Shown here piece after piece: positions 1-9,670 of a stretch of DNA of 64,000 nt. The notes below the pieces were generated by a model. It saw nothing but the letters and a program-made list of their open reading frames with translations, was not told the DNA's origin and did no database searches. Position numbers and translations under genes: made by a program. Where the stretch lies: the NCBI RefSeq assembly GCF_007993045.1, contig NZ_VOOR01000023.1:29208-93207 (forward strand). Reading direction: 5' to 3'. This stretch comes from Phaeodactylibacter luteus. Lineage in GTDB: Bacteria; Bacteroidota; Bacteroidia; Chitinophagales; Saprospiraceae. Within the stretch, counting starts at the first letter, position 1. Each line of letters opens with the position of its first letter.

Positions 1-433
1 CTACCCCTTCCCGTTCAATCAAGCGCTTCCTAATTTTAGCAAGGCTGTCGGACTCCATATAAGCCGACTCTACATTGAAGGTGATGACATCGTACAAGGG
101 GTTGGGCAGATCGAGCTTGAGGAAATCGTCGCCAAACTCCTTGCGCATCAGTTCGGCCGCCTTTTCTTTGCTGATGAAAGTGGCTGAGCCTTCCCGCACA
201 TAGGGCAGCCGGTTGATTTCAGCGGTCAGGGCCTCGCCCTGCTCCCCTCCGAGGCTGTTCAGCTCAGCAATCAGGTTGACCTGCTCCTTGAGCTGCTTGA
301 TCAGCAAGCGGGCATTGACGACAGTGAGCACAAAAAAACCTAATGTGAACAACACGATCGCCACACTGCCTACCGAGGTCCAGTAATTGGGGCGGTGCTC
401 CCGGGGAGGCCTTGGCGGGGCGGCATCTGACAT
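1..433 (-). CDS. ftsX: FtsX, permease-like cell division protein (partial, 3' end outside window)
   Basis: The reverse strand encodes about 144 residues from an ATG at 433 and runs off the left edge without a stop. A proline-rich cytoplasmic N-terminus is followed by one hydrophobic segment (about residues 17-38, VAIVLFTLGFFVLTVV). A polar stretch then contains NRLPYVREGSATFISKEKAA and ends in a K-R-L-I-E-R-E sequence, which is the layout of the FtsX N-terminal membrane helix and extracellular ECD domain. FtsX pairs with the ATPase FtsE in an ABC-type complex that transmits the division signal to cell wall hydrolases. The identification rests on the N-terminal third only. FtsE is not in the window. 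Confidence 0.82.
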   Translation of the reverse strand, partial: MSDAAPPRPPREHRPNYWTSVGSVAIVLFTLGFFVLTVVNARLLIKQLKEQVNLIAELNSLGGEQGEALTAEINRLPYVREGSATFISKEKAAELMRKEFGDDFLKLDLPNPLYDVITFNVESAYMESDSLAKIRKRLIEREGV

Positions 434-648
434 ACGCTCGATGATGATGATTAATAGTGACGGCTGAAGCCAAAGGACAAAATTAGGAAATATCATTCAA
501 ACGGCGGGGCAGGCAGGCACGCAATACTTGGTTTATAGCCCGCTTACCCAAGATCCAGCCCTACAGCTGCTCCGCATTGTGATGCCCGGCTTGCCCTTTT
601 CGCACCTCAATGCGATGAAAATACGGCTCATGCTAAGGCCTGCACTGC

Positions 649-1119
649 TTACTGCGCTTTGCGCTCCATGTCATCCATGAGGCGTTCGGTCTTGCGCACC
701 AAGGTCTCCCAGTCTTCTTCCAATTGTTTCTTATCCGCGCTGTCCAGCTGCCGGGCCGGCTGCGGCTCATCGTAGCCCTCGGGGGCAGGCTCGCCGCGCA
801 GCTGCTCTGTGAGCCTGCGCTGAGACTGCTCCAAGTCGGCAATCTGGTCGAGCAGCTCTTTGTTGTCTTCCAACTGAGCAGCCTTGCCCTTCAGATCATC
901 AATGAGGCCGCCGATTTTATCTACTGCCTCATCGTATTTGCCCTCGTCAAACTTTTGCTTTTCTGCCTTGAGCAGATCGAAAGCCGAGCGGGTCAGGTCA
1001 CGTACATTGGTAAATATCTCTTTGGACTGTGCTTTCTCCTCGGGGGTGCCAAAAAAGTAATTGTACACCAGAATGCCGGCCACCAGGAACAAACCCAACT
1101 TGATCAAACTTCGTAACAT
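649..1119 (-). CDS. Small membrane-anchored coiled-coil protein, unknown function
   Basis: The protein has 156 residues if it starts at the ATG at 1119, where MLRSLIKLGLFLVAGILVY directly forms an N-terminal membrane segment. A longer reading from 1155 adds 12 residues with no signal character. After the anchor the chain is almost all charged helix (repeated E, K, D, Q with leucine spacing, about residues 30-155), so it is probably a coiled coil facing the periplasm or cytoplasm. It lies downstream of the ftsX start on the same strand, but a 215 bp gap separates them. I do not recognise a named family. Confidence 0.6.
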   Translation of the reverse strand: MLRSLIKLGLFLVAGILVYNYFFGTPEEKAQSKEIFTNVRDLTRSAFDLLKAEKQKFDEGKYDEAVDKIGGLIDDLKGKAAQLEDNKELLDQIADLEQSQRRLTEQLRGEPAPEGYDEPQPARQLDSADKKQLEEDWETLVRKTERLMDDMERKAQ

Positions 1120-1205
1120 GCTCTTTTTCGGGTAAAGATATAATTTGCTGCCCACACCTTAATACCGGGCACAGCCCAAAATGTCGCAAGCTTTAGCACG
1201 GCCAT

Positions 1206-1351
1206 GGCATCGGCCTAGCGCTGCGGAGGGGCGGCAGGCCTGATAAGGCCGAGCGAAGAGCGAGCCCCGCAGCATAGCGGCACCTGCCGTCGGGCAGGGG
1301 CAGGCCCCTATCCTTGCGGAGGGGGCAAGCCCCACAAAATGGGCCATCCGG
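1206..1351 (+). repeat. Dispersed GC-rich repeat, copy 1 (forward)
   Basis: First of nine copies of one intergenic repeat. Forward copies read GGCCTAGCGCTGCG, then GGCCGAGCG, AGCGAGCCCCG, AGCATAGCGGC, a CCTGCC...GGCAGGGGCAGGCCCC hairpin and TATCCTTGCGG, ending in CAAGCCC and a CATCCGG/CAATCTGG-like tail. This copy fills most of the 430 bp gap between the coiled-coil gene and leuS. Confidence 0.85.
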
Positions 1352-1549
1352 TTTGCGGGGCTCTCGCTAAGCCGTCGGAAGGATTGCCCCCTTGCAGCCG
1401 GCCCGGGCGTTTATTCCCAAGCGCATAGCAGAGCCCTTTTGCCAGTTTTTCTCTATTTTCGCGCCCTGAGCCACTGCACCGAACCACATGGGAACTTCTT
1501 GCCCTTTGTGTGCAGTTATTTTCAAATTCAGAACAGAACCCTCAGCCGT

Positions 1550-4372
1550 ATGGAATACAAGCCTGGAGCGATTGAAGCCAAAATCAAAGCTTTCTGGGAC
1601 AAGGAGCAGATTTACCGTGTCGAAGCGGATGAAGACAAGCCCAAATACTATGTCCTGGACATGTTCCCCTACCCTTCCGGGTCAGGGCTTCACGTAGGCC
1701 ACCCGCTGGGCTATATCGCCTCCGATATATATGCCCGCTACAAAAGGCTGACCGGCTACAACGTGCTGCACCCTATGGGGTACGATGCATTTGGCCTGCC
1801 GGCAGAGCAATATGCCATTCAAACTGGCGTGCACCCTGCCAAGTCTACCGCGGAGAACATCAAGCGCTACCGGGAGCAATTGGACAATATCGGTTTCAGC
1901 TTTGACTGGAGCCGGGAAGTGCAGACCTGTGACCCTGCTTTCTACAAATGGACGCAGTGGATATTCATGCAGTTGTTCAACCACTATTACGACAAAGACG
2001 CCGACAAGGCTTTGCCCATTGATGCCCTGACAGCCAAGCTGGCCATGGAGGGGAACCGCGGGGTCAATGCTGTATGCGATGAGGAGACACCGGCCATCTC
2101 CGCAGCCGACTGGAACGGTATGAGCGAAAAAGAGCAGCAGCTGTTCTTGCTCCATTACCGCCTTACTTTCCCAGAAGAGAGCTACGTCAATTGGTGCCCT
2201 GCTATGGGCACAGTGCTCTCCAACGACGAAGTGAAGGATGGCGTGAGCGAGCGGGGCGGCTACCCCGTGGAGCGCAAGCTCATGAAGCAATGGAGCATGC
2301 GCATTACGGCCTACGCCGACCGCCTGCTCTATGGGCTGGACCATATCGACTGGCCGGAAAGCCTGAAAGAGCAGCAGCGCAACTGGATCGGCCGTTCTCA
2401 GGGGGCTAGCGTCAAGTTCCCGCTGGCACAAGATGAAAACCGGAAGATTGAAGTCTTTACGACCCGCGTGGACACCATATACGGCGTTTCCTTTATGGTT
2501 TTGGCCCCTGAGCACGATTGGGTAGCCGAGCTGACTACCCCCGAGCAAGAGGAGGAGGTGAGCCAATATGTGAAGTGGGCGGGCTCGCGCTCTGAGGTGG
2601 AGCGCATGGCTGAAGTCAAACAGGTCACAGGGGCCTTTACCGGCAGCTACTGCATCAACCCTGTCAATGGAGAGAAAGTGCCGATCTATATTGCCGACTA
2701 TGTGCTTGCCGGCTATGGGACCGGCGCTGTCATGGCGGTCCCTTCTGGCGATCAGCGCGACTGGAGCTTCGCCTCCCACTTTGGCCTGCCCATTATACCC
2801 ATACTAGACGCACAACAGGATATCGGCCAACAAGCGGATGCGACCAAGGACGGGCGCTACATCAACTCGGGCATGATCAACGGCCTGACGTATGCAGAAG
2901 CGGTGCCCAAGCTCATTGGCTGGCTGGAGGAAAAAGGCTTGGGCCGGGGCAAAATCCAATACCGGCTGCGCAATGCCGTGTTCAGCCGCCAACGGTACTG
3001 GGGCGAGCCGGTGCCTGCCTATTGGAAAGACGGCGTGCCCTACCTGATCGAGGAATCGGAGCTGCCCCTGCTTTTGCCGAAAGTCGACAAATACCTGCCC
3101 ACCGAGACTGGGGAGCCGCCCTTAGGGCGTGCCACAGACTGGAAGTACAAGGGGGAATATGAGTACGAACTGAGCACTATGCCGGGCTGGGCGGGCTCTT
3201 CCTGGTATTTCTACCGCTATATGGACCCCGGCAATGAGGAAGCCTTCGCTTCTGGTGAAGCCCTGAAATATTGGAAGTCGGTAGATTTGTACATGGGCGG
3301 CTCGGAGCATGCCGTTGGGCACCTGCTCTACAGCCGTTTTTGGAACCACTTCCTGTTTGACCTGGGCTTGGTGCCTGAGCGGGAGTATGCCAAAAAGCTG
3401 ATCAATCAGGGGATGATCCAAGGTGTGATCGAGTCTATTTACCTGGATAAAAACAGCACGGCGCCCCGCCGGTTCGTCTCAGCAGATAGGATTGGCCACT
3501 ACCCTGATGCCGACTGGGCGATGATCCCTGTACATGTAGATTTTGTAACGGACTATGGCAAAGCAGAATCCTACCTGAACGCGGAGGGCATTCAGCAATT
3601 CCTCAGCTGGAGGGCAGAGTATCAGGGCGCAGAGTTCGTCACCAATGATCAAGGGCAGCTCGTAACGCATAGCGAAGTGGGCAAAATGTCCAAGTCTAAG
3701 TTCAATGTGATCAACCCAGACGATGTGGTGGCCAAGTACGGTGCGGATTGCTTCCGGATGTACGAAATGTTCTTGGGCCCCATTGAGCAGTCTAAGCCAT
3801 GGGATATTCAGGGCATTGACGGGGTGTTCAAGTTCCTTCGCCGGTTCTATGAGCTTTTTACGGACGAGCATGGGCAGATCAGCCTCAGCACGGAACCCCC
3901 GACTAAGGAGGAGTACAAAGTGCTGCACCAGGCCATACAAAAAGTACGGCAAGACGTAGAGCGGTTCTCGTTCAACACCTGTGTGAGCGCCTTTATGATT
4001 GCGGCCAATGAGCTCCGCAAGCTGAAATGCAACAAACGGGGCATCTTGGAGCCCATGGCTGTCCTGCTGGCCCCTTTCGCCCCCTTCCTCGCCGAGGAGA
4101 TCTGGCAGAGCCTGGGCAATGCGGGCAGTGTACACCGCGACGGGCAGTACCCTGAGCTGGACGAAAGCTACCTCAAAGAGGACAGCATAGATTACCCTAT
4201 CGCCATCAATGGCAAAACGCGGGCCACGGCTTCCTTCCCGGCAGATGCAGAAAAGGCGGCTATCGAAAAAGCAGCACCGGAGCTGGAGGCCATACAAAAA
4301 TGGCTGGAAGGGAAAACCATCCGCAAAGTGATTGTCGTCCCGAAAAGGATGATCAACATCGTAGTGGGGTAA
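1550..4372 (+). CDS. leuS: Leucine--tRNA ligase
   Basis: LeuRS charges tRNA-Leu with leucine in the cytoplasm. The protein is 940 residues from the ATG at 1550 (MEYKPGAIEAKIKAFW), which matches the usual start of the family; the 37 extra in-frame codons upstream look like untranslated leader. The class I signature HIGH appears as HVGH at residues 48-51 and the KMSKS loop at about 712-716. Between them are the CP1 editing domain and the WYFYRYMDP block with the CP1 return. A Bacteroidota-type insertion precedes KMSKS. The C-terminal anticodon-binding domain is intact. No linked operon partner. Confidence 0.97.
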   Translation: MEYKPGAIEAKIKAFWDKEQIYRVEADEDKPKYYVLDMFPYPSGSGLHVGHPLGYIASDIYARYKRLTGYNVLHPMGYDAFGLPAEQYAIQTGVHPAKSTAENIKRYREQLDNIGFSFDWSREVQTCDPAFYKWTQWIFMQLFNHYYDKDADKALPIDALTAKLAMEGNRGVNAVCDEETPAISAADWNGMSEKEQQLFLLHYRLTFPEESYVNWCPAMGTVLSNDEVKDGVSERGGYPVERKLMKQWSMRITAYADRLLYGLDHIDWPESLKEQQRNWIGRSQGASVKFPLAQDENRKIEVFTTRVDTIYGVSFMVLAPEHDWVAELTTPEQEEEVSQYVKWAGSRSEVERMAEVKQVTGAFTGSYCINPVNGEKVPIYIADYVLAGYGTGAVMAVPSGDQRDWSFASHFGLPIIPILDAQQDIGQQADATKDGRYINSGMINGLTYAEAVPKLIGWLEEKGLGRGKIQYRLRNAVFSRQRYWGEPVPAYWKDGVPYLIEESELPLLLPKVDKYLPTETGEPPLGRATDWKYKGEYEYELSTMPGWAGSSWYFYRYMDPGNEEAFASGEALKYWKSVDLYMGGSEHAVGHLLYSRFWNHFLFDLGLVPEREYAKKLINQGMIQGVIESIYLDKNSTAPRRFVSADRIGHYPDADWAMIPVHVDFVTDYGKAESYLNAEGIQQFLSWRAEYQGAEFVTNDQGQLVTHSEVGKMSKSKFNVINPDDVVAKYGADCFRMYEMFLGPIEQSKPWDIQGIDGVFKFLRRFYELFTDEHGQISLSTEPPTKEEYKVLHQAIQKVRQDVERFSFNTCVSAFMIAANELRKLKCNKRGILEPMAVLLAPFAPFLAEEIWQSLGNAGSVHRDGQYPELDESYLKEDSIDYPIAINGKTRATASFPADAEKAAIEKAAPELEAIQKWLEGKTIRKVIVVPKRMINIVVG

Positions 4373-4498
4373 ATACAGGTACACCCTGTTGCCCCTTACC
4401 TCCTTCCTGCCCCGGCCAACCCTTCTGGCCGGGGCATTGTTTTAACTTTTTGGCTCGGGCCCTTGGGCCCCTGCCCATTCATCAAAACCCTCTCCCCC

Positions 4499-5431
4499 AT
4501 GTCTACTGCTGTACGTTTCTTGTCCGTGCTATTCTTGTGCCCTTTGGCGCTTTCGCTAAAAGCCCAGCCCTTGGTCAGTGCCGATTCGCTCATGGCCCAT
4601 GTCTACTACCTTGCCAGCGATAGCCTGCAGGGGCGGCGCACCGGAGCGCCCGGCAATGCAGCAGCCCGGGCCTATATCCGCAACCGCTTTGACGCCTATG
4701 AGCTGAAAACGTTCGAGAGCGGGCGGGAAGCCCCATTCAAATTTTTCAACCGCTGGATGCAAAAGACTTTTGAAGGCGTCAATGTTGTCGGTTATGTAGA
4801 AGGGGACACCTTCCCGGCCCAGTATATCGTCATCAGCGCCCACTATGACCACGTTGGCGTAAGGGACGGGGCGGTTTACAATGGGGCTGACGACAACGCC
4901 TCTGGTAGTGGCGCACTATTGGAGCTCGCCCGCTACTTCAAAAAACATCCGGCCCGCCACAGCCTCATCTTCGCCGCATTCGATGCTGAAGAGCTCGGGC
5001 TGCAAGGCGCAGCACATTTCGTAGATGAGCCGCCCGTGCCCCTCGATCAGATTGTCTTGAACCTAAATATGGATATGGTGGGCCGGAACAAAAGCCACGA
5101 GCTCTACCTCTGCGGCCCGGGGCACTATCCTCACCTCAAGCCAGCGCTGCAGGCGCTGGGCGGAAAGCAGGAGGGGATTAAGGTGTCCTTTGGGCACGAA
5201 ACGCCAGAACCAGGGCCCGCTGATGATTGGACTTCCGCCTCAGACCACGGCCGTTTCCATGCTGTAGGCATCCCCTTCGTCTACTTCGGCGTAGAGGACC
5301 ACCCCGATTACCATCAACCGGGGGACGATGCCGAAAAGATCATGCCTGACTTTTACCTGCAGGCTGCCGACTTCATCCGGCAATCCATAATCGCCCTTGA
5401 CGGGCTGCAGCTTGGCACCGAAAGGGAATAA
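4499..5431 (+). CDS. Secreted M28-family zinc peptidase
   Basis: A 310-residue protein with a signal peptide (about residues 1-23, ending L-K-A-Q). The M28 co-catalytic two-zinc site is visible in order: SAHYDHVG (H115, D117), NGADDNASGSG (D131/D132), DAEELGLQG (E164/E165), LNMDMVGR (D192) and a late SDHGRF histidine. Family members are aminopeptidases or carboxypeptidases. With no T9SS sorting domain this one is probably periplasmic. The start at 4499 is chosen because it begins the signal peptide. A clear hairpin terminator follows. It is the shortest of three M28 enzymes in the first 18 kb. Confidence 0.9.
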   Translation: MSTAVRFLSVLFLCPLALSLKAQPLVSADSLMAHVYYLASDSLQGRRTGAPGNAAARAYIRNRFDAYELKTFESGREAPFKFFNRWMQKTFEGVNVVGYVEGDTFPAQYIVISAHYDHVGVRDGAVYNGADDNASGSGALLELARYFKKHPARHSLIFAAFDAEELGLQGAAHFVDEPPVPLDQIVLNLNMDMVGRNKSHELYLCGPGHYPHLKPALQALGGKQEGIKVSFGHETPEPGPADDWTSASDHGRFHAVGIPFVYFGVEDHPDYHQPGDDAEKIMPDFYLQAADFIRQSIIALDGLQLGTERE

Positions 5432-5452
5432 AAGGAGGCCGTAAATGAAAAA

Positions 5453-5495
5453 GCGCCTGCTACCGGAGATGCCCGGGCAGGCGCTAAATTTTGTT
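5453..5495 (+). terminator. Rho-independent terminator after the M28 peptidase
   Basis: Inverted arms GCGCCTGC (5453-5460) and GCAGGCGC (5477-5484) enclose a loop and are followed by a T-rich tract (TAAATTTTGTTTTCC). It lies 22 bp past the stop codon of the peptidase. Confidence 0.75.
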
Positions 5496-5533
5496 TTCCT
5501 TCAAATAGCAGTGCGCTGCGCAGCCAGCGGTTT

Positions 5534-5705
5534 AGAGCGTGCTGGGAGTTTGGCCTTCTAGCCGAAAATTAGTGCCTCAAGCCATTTTTTGATCAGACGA
5601 GGCCCGAAAACCGGAGTTTAGCGAAAGTTTCGGGGCGAAGTACAAGCGAAAAAGTGTCCCGCTATCTAGCGGGACAGACCGGTCACTAAAGTCCCAACAC
5701 GCTCT
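5534..5705. repeat. Nested inverted-repeat element between convergent genes
   Basis: Outer arms at 5534-5551 (AGAGCGTGCTGGGAGTTT) and 5688-5705 are inverted copies with two mismatches. Inside is a perfect palindrome (GTCCCGCTA/TAGCGGGAC, 5656-5675). A TAGTGCCTCAAGCCAT stretch near 5570 matches the terminal repeat of the MITE-like element at 60979-61145. The right arm runs up to the stop codon of the convergent gene. It may be a degenerate mobile element that also works as a terminator; this is an inference. Confidence 0.55.
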
Positions 5706-6400
5706 TAATTATCCATAGCCGTAAGCTCCATATAGGTCTCTAGTTTCCCGTTGCTGCTGTAAGACTCTGAACGGACCACCCCCACTCCGTCTGCATAATA
5801 CTCCACAGATTTAAACTTCCGGGTCATCATCATTTTGATTTCCGATTCCTGGGAGATCTTGTAACAGTCGAAAGTGCCAGCGGCAGTGGTCACCTTTTCT
5901 TTCGCTTCCACCTTCCGGTTGGTGATCCGCACCGTCATATTGATGATGGTCAGCCCGCTCGTGCCTGCAGAGATGGTCGTGCTCGCGTCCGGCAGCTCTT
6001 CGCCCACGTTGAGGGTAGCCGGTATGCTCAGGGCATCCCCCTCCACCGTCACTTCCATGCCATCAAAAGACTGCTGCATGGCAGGGTTGAGCATGGAATT
6101 GACATCCATCAAAAGTTGATTGTCCTGGCAGAGCACCTCAAAAGTGCCAGAAAATTGCTCTTTCCCTTTTTTGTCTTTTAAGACCGATACCACCTCTGCC
6201 CTGAGGCCGGCCCCGCTTGTAGCGACAGCTGAAATGGTATTCTCCTGAATGTTCTCCACCTTCCCCTTAGGGCTGTAGGTGGTATACTCCATCGTAACCC
6301 CCTCTTTAAAAGGGAAAAAGTTGTTGCACAAGTCTTGCCCTTGGGCAGAAAAACTGGCCGCGAACAAGGCCAACAAAAACGTAATTTTCTCGAGCTGCAT
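5705..6400 (-). CDS. Exported DUF3108/TapB-like protein
   Basis: A 231-residue protein from the ATG at 6400 (MQLEKITFLLALFAASFSA), which starts a signal peptide ending near G-Q-D. The mature part begins with a cysteine-containing C-N-N-F-F-P-F-K-E-G stretch. It continues as a predicted beta-rich fold with an AAGTFDCYKI motif and a YYADGVGVVRSESYS strand pair near the C-terminus, which resembles the DUF3108/TapB-like family of periplasmic proteins in Bacteroidota. The molecular function of the family is not established. The neighbouring peptidases point in opposite directions, so this gene is probably monocistronic. Confidence 0.6.
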   Translation of the reverse strand: MQLEKITFLLALFAASFSAQGQDLCNNFFPFKEGVTMEYTTYSPKGKVENIQENTISAVATSGAGLRAEVVSVLKDKKGKEQFSGTFEVLCQDNQLLMDVNSMLNPAMQQSFDGMEVTVEGDALSIPATLNVGEELPDASTTISAGTSGLTIINMTVRITNRKVEAKEKVTTAAGTFDCYKISQESEIKMMMTRKFKSVEYYADGVGVVRSESYSSNGKLETYMELTAMDN

Positions 6401-6599
6401 GATTGGGTAATATTTAGTAGTCAGTATGTCGGTGTATAGAGCAGCTTCCCCTCCCGAATCCACAGGGGCTAGCGTTAAAGCGAAGTTAAGAAAGCCGGTA
6501 GTGGTAGAACTCCGTTTAAAGGCAAAAAATTATTTAGCCCTCCAGTTTTCTAACGGATAGCGCCAAAGCCCACCAGCCCCCCTTTTTTTGGCTTCCCAT

Positions 6600-6740
6600 T
6601 GGAGCCTGCCCCTGCCGCAAGGAGGGCTGTAAAGTTTGGGGCTCCCCCTGCCCAGCGGCAGGGGGCGCTATGCTGCGGGGCTCGCTGTCCGCTCGGCCCT
6701 AACGGGCTTCCCACCCCTCCGCAGCGCTAGCCCGATGCCA
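6600..6740 (-). repeat. Dispersed GC-rich repeat, copy 2 (reverse)
   Basis: Reverse copy of the element described at 1206-1351, recognised by CGGGGCTCGCTGTCCGCTCG, GGCGCTATGCTGC and CTCCGCAGCGCTAG. It lies in the 496 bp gap between two divergent genes. The rest of that gap shows no gene. Confidence 0.8.
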
Positions 6741-6896
6741 TCCTGTGGCCAATACAACCTGAATGGCTGCAACATCTGGGTTTCCGCTCCTAGCACCTGC
6801 CCGGCTCCACTGAACCCCAAATCCTTTTTTGTAATTTGTTGTTCTGCCTTTGATTGCTCAAATCCGCATCTGATTGACCACCGAAATTGATATGGT

Positions 6897-8660
6897 ATGA
6901 AAAACCTCTTCCTTTTTTTATTCCCCTTTATCATGCTCAGCAGTAGCGGGGCCGCCCAAACCAACCTGCTGCTTACCAACCCGGAAGCCCTTGATGCGCT
7001 AAAAGGCTTGCATGCCCCTGAAGATTACCTGCCGGAAATCGTCATTAGCCAGCCTGCTGACATCTTCGAACGCATTGTGGCAGAAGTCAGCCCGGACTCG
7101 CTGAAGGCCTACCTGGAAGCCCTGCGCGCTTTTGAAAACCGGAACACTGGCGCAGACACCCTGAGCGAGACTTTTGGCATGGGCGCCGCCCGCCGATGGG
7201 CGCATGGCAAGATGGCCTCATTTTCCGAAAGGCAGGCTGGCCGGCTGCTCACCGGCTACTTCCAATTTGACCAGGACATCTGCGGCATGGGCCGCCACAG
7301 GAATGTAGTGGGCGTATTGCCTGGGGCCGGGCCCCACCGGTCAGAGGTCGTGCTGGTAGAAGCACATATGGACAGCCGGTGCGAAGAGGCTTGTGATACC
7401 GATTGCCTGGCAGAGGGCATGGAGGACAACGGCAGCGGCACTGCGCTTGTCCTCGAGCTGGCCCGAGTCATGAGCAGCTTCACCTTCGACCGTACCCTTG
7501 TCTTCATGATTACGACAGGAGAAGAGCAAGGCCTTTTTGGCGCTAATGCCTTTGCCGAATTTGCCGAGCAGGAGGGCATTGACCTGTATGGCGTGTACAA
7601 CAACGATATCGTAGGCGGCATCATCTGTGGGCAGACCGCCTCCCCTCCGGGCTGTCCGGGGCTCAATGAAATTGACAGCATCAACGTGCGCATCTACTCA
7701 GCGGGCGGCGGGGTCTTCGGTGCTTCCTCCTCCCGCCTGCTGGCCCGTTTCACCCGCCTGCAATACGAGGAGAACATAGCCCCGATCGTCCCAGTCGTCT
7801 CACAGATCAACATCATCTCACGGGAAGACCGGGCCGGGCGGGGCGGTGACCATATCCCCTTCCGGCAACGCGGCTACGCTGCGCTCAGGTTCACCTCTGC
7901 CAACGAGCACGGCAATGGCAACCCCTCTACCGATGACTACCATGACCGGCAGCATACCATGGAGGATATCCTAGGGGTAGACACGGACGGGGACAACGTG
8001 CTCGACAGCTTTTTTGTCGACTTCAACTACCTCGCCCGCAATACCGTCATCAACGGCACGACCATGGCGGCCAGTGCTATGGGGCCGCCCACTGTTGATG
8101 ATTTCGAGCTAGAACCCACTACGGCGGGGCTGAGATACCGCATTTCCGCGCCTGATGGCGCAGGCCCCTTCCGGCTGGGCATCCGTGCTTTCGATAGCGA
8201 GACGACCTACTTTGACACCCTGCTCACCGTTACCGAAGCAGAAGACACCCTTTCCTGGCTGGAGGATGGCACTGTCTACCTTGCAGCGGCAGCCACTATC
8301 GACAGCAACGGGATTGAGAGCCATTTCTCTGACGAAGGCTTTGCCAACCTTACTACCACTGCACAAGAGATCAAAACCTATCCGGGGCTTACGCTCCTGC
8401 AAAACCGCCCTAACCCTTTTGACGAGGCCACCACTATTGGGGTGCACGTAGGGCAGCCTGTCAGCTACAAAAGCGCGCAGCTGAGGGTAACTGATGTACA
8501 GGGCCGGCCTCTAAAACAATTTGACATTGAGCTCAAGCCGGGGCTGGTACAAGTGCTGTATGGGTATGAGCACCACCAATACGCAAGAGGCACCTACTAC
8601 TATAGCCTGATTGTTGATGGGCAGGTGATCGATACCAAAGCCATGATATACGCCTATTGA
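6897..8660 (+). CDS. M28-family peptidase with C-terminal T9SS sorting domain
   Basis: A 587-residue secreted enzyme. The signal peptide covers about residues 1-21 (ending G-A-A-Q). The zinc-peptidase core shows VEAHMDSR (H157, D159), an EGMEDNGSGT aspartate near 177 and TTGEEQGLFG glutamates near 207. A GDHIPFRQRGY block supplies a late histidine. After about residue 400 comes a fibronectin-like spacer, then LLQNRPNPFDEATTI followed by a beta-sandwich ending in A-M-I-Y-A-Y, the classic T9SS type A sorting domain. The protein is therefore expected on the cell surface or in the medium. Compared with the peptidase at 4499 it carries extra cysteines (CEEACDTDC) that may form disulphides. Confidence 0.9.
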   Translation: MKNLFLFLFPFIMLSSSGAAQTNLLLTNPEALDALKGLHAPEDYLPEIVISQPADIFERIVAEVSPDSLKAYLEALRAFENRNTGADTLSETFGMGAARRWAHGKMASFSERQAGRLLTGYFQFDQDICGMGRHRNVVGVLPGAGPHRSEVVLVEAHMDSRCEEACDTDCLAEGMEDNGSGTALVLELARVMSSFTFDRTLVFMITTGEEQGLFGANAFAEFAEQEGIDLYGVYNNDIVGGIICGQTASPPGCPGLNEIDSINVRIYSAGGGVFGASSSRLLARFTRLQYEENIAPIVPVVSQINIISREDRAGRGGDHIPFRQRGYAALRFTSANEHGNGNPSTDDYHDRQHTMEDILGVDTDGDNVLDSFFVDFNYLARNTVINGTTMAASAMGPPTVDDFELEPTTAGLRYRISAPDGAGPFRLGIRAFDSETTYFDTLLTVTEAEDTLSWLEDGTVYLAAAATIDSNGIESHFSDEGFANLTTTAQEIKTYPGLTLLQNRPNPFDEATTIGVHVGQPVSYKSAQLRVTDVQGRPLKQFDIELKPGLVQVLYGYEHHQYARGTYYYSLIVDGQVIDTKAMIYAY

Positions 8661-8755
8661 GCGCCCAATATGTCCTGCAGGTAACAAATGCTGCAGGGCC
8701 GCCACAACAAGGCAGCAATAGGCGGGGTTATGATAGGGAACTTAACCCAAAGATC

Positions 8756-9670
8756 ATGACACGCCTGTTGCTGTTTGCTTTAATGTTGTCCGCTTGCACT
8801 GCCTGTTCGGCCTCCTCTGCACCTTCCAATGCCCAAGCAGAGGCCAACACAGCCGAAAGTGCCCGTACAGCCCAATTGCCCGAGCCCCAATCCATTTCTG
8901 CCCGCCCCAACGAGCTGAGCGCGGTGCTGCCCCAGCAATCTGCTGCGGAAGCTACCGCAGCTGCCACCCCGCGCCCCACCACTAAAGCGGCCGCCCTCAA
9001 AGCTGGCCCGGAGGACCCAAAGGGCTCCCCTGACCATAGTATATGGGATGCCCTTTTGCGCAAGCACGTCAACCCCCTGGGCATGGTCGACTATGCCGCC
9101 CTGCGCAGCGACCGGGCCGAGCTGCAGCGCTACCTCAACGAGCTGTCTTCTTCCACCCCACAGCCCGATTGGCCAGAAATGGAGCAGCTCGTCTACTGGA
9201 TAAATGCTTACAATGCTTTTACCATACAGCTCATTTTGGAGCATTACCCGGTAAAAAGCATACGCGACATCGACAACGGCAACCCATGGGATGTCAAGTG
9301 GATCCAATTGGGGGGCAAAACCTACTCTCTCAACCAAATTGAAAATGATATCATCCGGCCACAGTTCAATGAGCCCCGCATCCACTTTGCCGTCAACTGC
9401 GCCGCCAAGTCCTGCCCCCCGCTGTTGAACCGTGCATGGACTGCAGCCATCGCAGAGCGCTTCCTAGCAGCCCAAACCCTGGCCTTCATCAACAACCCGG
9501 CCTACAACACCCTGTCAGCTGAAAAAGCAGAAGTCTCCCAGATTTTCAATTGGTATGGGGCCGACTTTGGCGACGTCCGGGCATTCATCAACCAATATGC
9601 AAAAACGCCTGTAGATGCAACGACTACCCTACAGTTCAAAAGTTATGATTGGGCGCTCAATGCGCAGTAG
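8756..9670 (+). CDS. DUF547 domain lipoprotein
   Basis: A 304-residue protein. The start at 8756 gives MTRLLLFALMLSACTAC, a lipoprotein signal with a lipobox cysteine, so I prefer it to the upstream in-frame ATG at 8657 that overlaps the previous gene. A low-complexity Ala/Pro/Thr linker (about residues 20-95) leads into the DUF547 domain: VDYAAL, YWINAYNAFTI, then FAVNCAAKSCPPL and FNWYGADFG near the end. DUF547 is a widespread exported domain of unproved activity with a conserved Cys that resembles thiol-protease-like folds. It overlaps the next gene by 11 bp, so the two are probably co-transcribed. Confidence 0.85.
   Translation: MTRLLLFALMLSACTACSASSAPSNAQAEANTAESARTAQLPEPQSISARPNELSAVLPQQSAAEATAAATPRPTTKAAALKAGPEDPKGSPDHSIWDALLRKHVNPLGMVDYAALRSDRAELQRYLNELSSSTPQPDWPEMEQLVYWINAYNAFTIQLILEHYPVKSIRDIDNGNPWDVKWIQLGGKTYSLNQIENDIIRPQFNEPRIHFAVNCAAKSCPPLLNRAWTAAIAERFLAAQTLAFINNPAYNTLSAEKAEVSQIFNWYGADFGDVRAFINQYAKTPVDATTTLQFKSYDWALNAQ

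Noticed and set aside
1437..1460. TTTG and TATTTTCG as a promoter for leuS
   Set aside because: The -7 match is imperfect and the spacing of about 12 bp is too short for a Bacteroidota promoter.
1439..1549. 37-codon extension upstream of leuS
   Set aside because: LeuRS homology begins at MEYKPG (1550); the extension has no conserved feature.
1682..2779. A 365-codon reverse-strand frame inside leuS
   Set aside because: Shadow frame of a well-conserved GC-rich gene; no domain is recognisable.
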